Positions 5,310 to 7,111 of a DNA stretch of 7,111 nucleotides are shown here, in pieces; position 1 is the stretch's first letter; every line of letters starts with the position of its first letter. This DNA is from Chloroflexota bacterium (GTDB lineage Bacteria; Chloroflexota; Limnocylindria; Limnocylindrales; CSP1-4): the NCBI GenBank assembly GCA_030271555.1, contig JARXKQ010000055.1, forward strand, positions 1 to 7,111. Direction: 5' to 3'. Under the pieces are notes generated by a model. The model had not been told where the DNA came from and did not search any database. It saw nothing but the letters and a program-made list of their open reading frames with translations. The translations under genes were made by a program, and so were the position numbers.

Positions 5310-6284
5310 CTAACTGTTTGATGACTGCCGGGCGAGTCCCGGTCGGACTGCGTTTGGCGGCGAGCCGCGCGATCTCATCGCAGATCGTAGGACCTCGACT
5401 GCAGACGACGGGTCATGAGGCAGGACCAGGGCGGGCTCCGCCCCGGTGCGATCCACGTCTGCGGCGGCACGGCCACCGAACGCGATCACTATTCGTGGAG
5501 CGGCCGCGCGCAGGGCTCGGCCGAGTCGTCCCGCGGGGTCGACGTCGGCGGGAACCACGGCCCCAATGACGGCCGCGACGGCCGAAGTCCGCGCCGCTGC
5601 CTCGATCCAGTCCTGGAGCGGCAGATCGGCTCCGAGGAGACGAACGCCGATGCCGGATCGCCGCGCCGTGGTCGCAAAGGCCAGGGCGCCCAGCTCGTGA
5701 CGTGCGCCGGGCGGCAGCCCGACCAGGACCACATCCTCGTGGTCGCCCGGACGGCCGGCAGCCATGAAGGCTGCGCCCAGACGCCGTTGCACGGCCCCGG
5801 CCGCGGCATGCTCCGCGGCAACATCGACGCGTCCTTGCTGCCAGCCCTCGCCGAGGGCGACCAGCGCCGGCATGATCAGCTCGGCCACTACCTGCTCGAA
5901 CGAGCCGCGGGCAAACATGTCATCAAGGATCGCCTCCACGCCGCGCTCATCGAACTGGCCGGCGGCCGTGACGAACGCTTCGACAAGCTCGTTCGCACCG
6001 GTGAATGTCCTGGCGCTGGCCGTGCCTGAAACGTTAACGTCGCCCGCCAGCAGGCCGACCGCAGCTTCGTCGAGGTCGCGGATGTGCCCGGCTGCGGTGC
6101 TCGGTGCCCAGCCCTCGTCAATCAGGCGGCGCATCGCACGCAAGCGATCGATCGACCGGTCGTCGTAGAGGCGATAGCCGGAGTCGGTCCGGGCGGGATT
6201 GACCACGCCGTAGCGCCGCTCCCACGCCCGTAGGAGCTGGACGGCCACGCCTGATCTCGATGCCGCTTCCTTAATCGTGTACAC
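5310..6284 (-). CDS. CarH/LitR-type MerR regulator with cobalamin light-sensing domain
   Basis: This 324-residue protein has an N-terminal MerR winged helix (1-70: YTIKEAASRSGVAVQLLRAW, ERRYG, SGYRLYDDRSIDRL). A four-helix cobalamin-cap domain (about 95-178) and a Rossmann-like B12 domain (about 183-305) follow. The cap holds W148-x9-E158-H159, the spacing of Trp131, Glu141 and His142 in Thermus CarH. The B12 domain has PPGARHELGA, with His196 as the likely lower cobalt ligand. In the family, adenosylcobalamin drives tetramer formation and repression in the dark, and light breaks the cobalt-carbon bond and releases the DNA. The GTG start at 6284 fits the family N-terminus. A weak ribosome site suggests low expression. 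It heads the operon with heliorhodopsin and desaturase and is divergent from the SRPBCC fusion gene, so autoregulation from the shared spacer is likely. Confidence 0.92.
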   Translation of the reverse strand: MYTIKEAASRSGVAVQLLRAWERRYGVVNPARTDSGYRLYDDRSIDRLRAMRRLIDEGWAPSTAAGHIRDLDEAAVGLLAGDVNVSGTASARTFTGANELVEAFVTAAGQFDERGVEAILDDMFARGSFEQVVAELIMPALVALGEGWQQGRVDVAAEHAAAGAVQRRLGAAFMAAGRPGDHEDVVLVGLPPGARHELGALAFATTARRSGIGVRLLGADLPLQDWIEAAARTSAVAAVIGAVVPADVDPAGRLGRALRAAAPRIVIAFGGRAAADVDRTGAEPALVLPHDPSSAVEVLRSAMRSRGSPPNAVRPGLARQSSNS

Positions 6285-6381
6285 AGTGTGTAGAACACTA
6301 CCAGATACAAACAGTTGACACCGGCGTTGCTGACGCGCACACTATGGACAAACGTTGTGCATTCGCTCAACACAGTTGGCA
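6278..6381. promoter_or_regulatory. Putative CarH-type operator region with repeated TnnACA half-sites
   Basis: Known CarH operators are direct repeats built on TnnACA and overlap the promoter. Here TTGACA (6315-6320) and TGGACA (6345-6350) match on the plus strand. TGTGTA (6287-6292) and TGTGCA (6356-6361) match on the minus strand, and TGTACA (6278-6283) matches on both. ACA also occurs at 6307-6309, 11 bases before the ACA of TTGACA. AGTGT-N5-ACACT (6285-6299) is an inverted repeat just upstream of the regulator start. ACAGTTGACA (6311-6320) recurs as ACAGTTGGCA (6372-6381), 61 bases away. The matches are seen; binding by the 5310-6284 regulator is inferred. Confidence 0.5.
6315..6345 (+). 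promoter_or_regulatory. Promoter of the SRPBCC fusion gene (perfect -35)
   Basis: TTGACA at 6315-6320 is a perfect sigma70-type -35 box. A weak -10 follows, either CACACT after 17 bases (6338-6343) or CACTAT after 19 (6340-6345), each matching TATAAT at three positions. Transcription would start near 6350, leaving a leader of about 60 bases before GTG at 6413. The -35 box itself is a TnnACA half-site, so a bound CarH-type repressor would block polymerase. Confidence 0.5.
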
Positions 6382-6412
6382 ACCGAACATAGCTCGCAAC
6401 CCCGAGGTTCCC

Positions 6413-7111
6413 GTGACGACGCACCGCCTATCTGCCAGCCAGCACATCGCCCGCCCCGTCGAGGAGGTGTTCAGCTTCTTTGCCGAACCCCGCAACCTGG
6501 CCAGGCTCACGCCGTCATCGATGGACTTCGCGTTCCTGAGTGACGACTTCGTGATGCGCGAGGGTCTCACGATCGAATACCGCCTGAGGCCGCTATTCGG
6601 CGTGCCCGCGAAGTGGCGGACGCTCATCGCCGAGTACGACGCTCCCCACCGATTTGCCGACGTTCAGCTGGCCGGTCCGTATCGCCGCTGGGAGCACCGC
6701 CACACGTTCACCCCGGTGCCCGGCGGCACGCTCGTCGAGGATGACGTCGAATACGAGCTGCCCTTCGGTCCGCTGGGTGCCCTTGGCCACAGATGGCTGG
6801 TGCGCGGCGAGCTGGAGCGCATCTTCCGCTACCGGGCGCGGGCGATCGAGAGCATCTTCGCCGATGCGGCACATATCGCTTCTCCGCACACCGTGGCCGT
6901 TGCCGGCGGCACGGGCTTCGTCGGCGGAGCCATCGCCCGCGAGCTCTTCAAGCGCGGTCACCGGGTGATCGTGCTCTCACAGCGCGGCGAGACGGCACGC
7001 GGCAGTCTGCCCGACGCGATCGGGATCCGGTCCGCCGACGTGACCGTCGGCTCAGGCCTCGCGGCTGCCCTGGCCGGTGTCGACACGCTCGTCATCTCGC
7101 TCGCGTTTCGA
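6413..7111 (+). CDS. SRPBCC domain fused to NAD(P)-binding Rossmann domain (partial, 3' end outside window)
   Basis: The 233 visible residues show two domains. Residues about 3-152 are an SRPBCC (START-like hydrophobic ligand-binding) domain, with ASQHIARPVEEVFSFFAEPR at the start and the strands RRWEHRHTFTPVPGGTLVED. Residues about 159 onward start an atypical short-chain dehydrogenase / NDUFA9-like Rossmann fold with VAVAGGTGFVGGAIARELFK, the GGTGFVG dinucleotide loop at 165-171, then DTLVISLAFR. The frame is still open at the window end. GTG at 6413 has GAGG five bases upstream and begins where the SRPBCC fold starts. An in-frame ATG at 6344 would lie inside the -10 region. Related fusions are poorly characterised; a lipid or isoprenoid substrate is conceivable but not shown. 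Its promoter faces the light-regulator gene, so light induction is likely (inference). Confidence 0.88.
   Translation, partial: MTTHRLSASQHIARPVEEVFSFFAEPRNLARLTPSSMDFAFLSDDFVMREGLTIEYRLRPLFGVPAKWRTLIAEYDAPHRFADVQLAGPYRRWEHRHTFTPVPGGTLVEDDVEYELPFGPLGALGHRWLVRGELERIFRYRARAIESIFADAAHIASPHTVAVAGGTGFVGGAIARELFKRGHRVIVLSQRGETARGSLPDAIGIRSADVTVGSGLAAALAGVDTLVISLAFR

Noticed and set aside
6344..6412. In-frame ATG at 6344 as the start of the SRPBCC fusion gene
   Set aside because: It adds 23 residues not expected before the SRPBCC fold, lacks a ribosome site and lies inside the predicted -10 region. GTG 6413 has GAGG at five bases.
1..7111. CRISPR arrays, tRNA or rRNA genes, insertion sequences
   Set aside because: No regularly spaced repeats, cloverleaf-like segments, transposase motifs or terminal inverted repeats were seen by eye.

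Overview
The window is high-GC bacterial DNA from an organism with a heliorhodopsin, GTG starts, at least one apparently leaderless gene and a soluble acyl-ACP desaturase. This fits a monoderm high-GC lineage such as Chloroflexota (Limnocylindria-like) or Actinomycetota. The assignment is inference: no rRNA or marker gene is present.

Left part (1-2884). A PhoB/OmpR-type response regulator with a degenerate receiver (86-832, +) converges on a small GlsB/YeaQ-type membrane protein (846-1109, -). A 204-base divergent spacer with two inverted repeats follows. Next come an unrecognised 105-residue protein (1314-1631, +), a 14-bp perfect hairpin, and a stand-alone GcvT-like folate-dependent aminomethyltransferase (1691-2884, +).

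Middle (2886-3565): a gene relic. The C-terminal half of a DHRS12-like short-chain dehydrogenase (-) is joined at about 3353 to the C-terminal end of a YbjT-like DUF2867 protein (+). The DUF2867 piece carries a second, frame-changing deletion. The orientations imply that one deletion removed the shared divergent promoter and the 5' parts of both genes.

Right part (3557-7111): the most interesting unit. Three minus-strand genes about 10 bases apart form an apparent operon: a CarH/LitR-type MerR regulator with the cobalamin photosensor residues (5310-6284), a heliorhodopsin with its retinal lysine (4481-5299), and a diiron acyl-ACP desaturase (3557-4471). Divergent to it runs an SRPBCC-Rossmann fusion gene (6413 to beyond the window end). 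The 128-base spacer holds a perfect TTGACA box and repeated TnnACA half-sites resembling CarH operators.

Together, a B12-based light switch probably controls a retinal photoreceptor, a lipid-desaturating enzyme and a redox/ligand-binding fusion protein. This would be a light-responsive membrane-adaptation module with two photoreceptor chemistries, and the neighbouring relic may be lost members of the same regulon. No mobile element, CRISPR array, tRNA or rRNA was seen.
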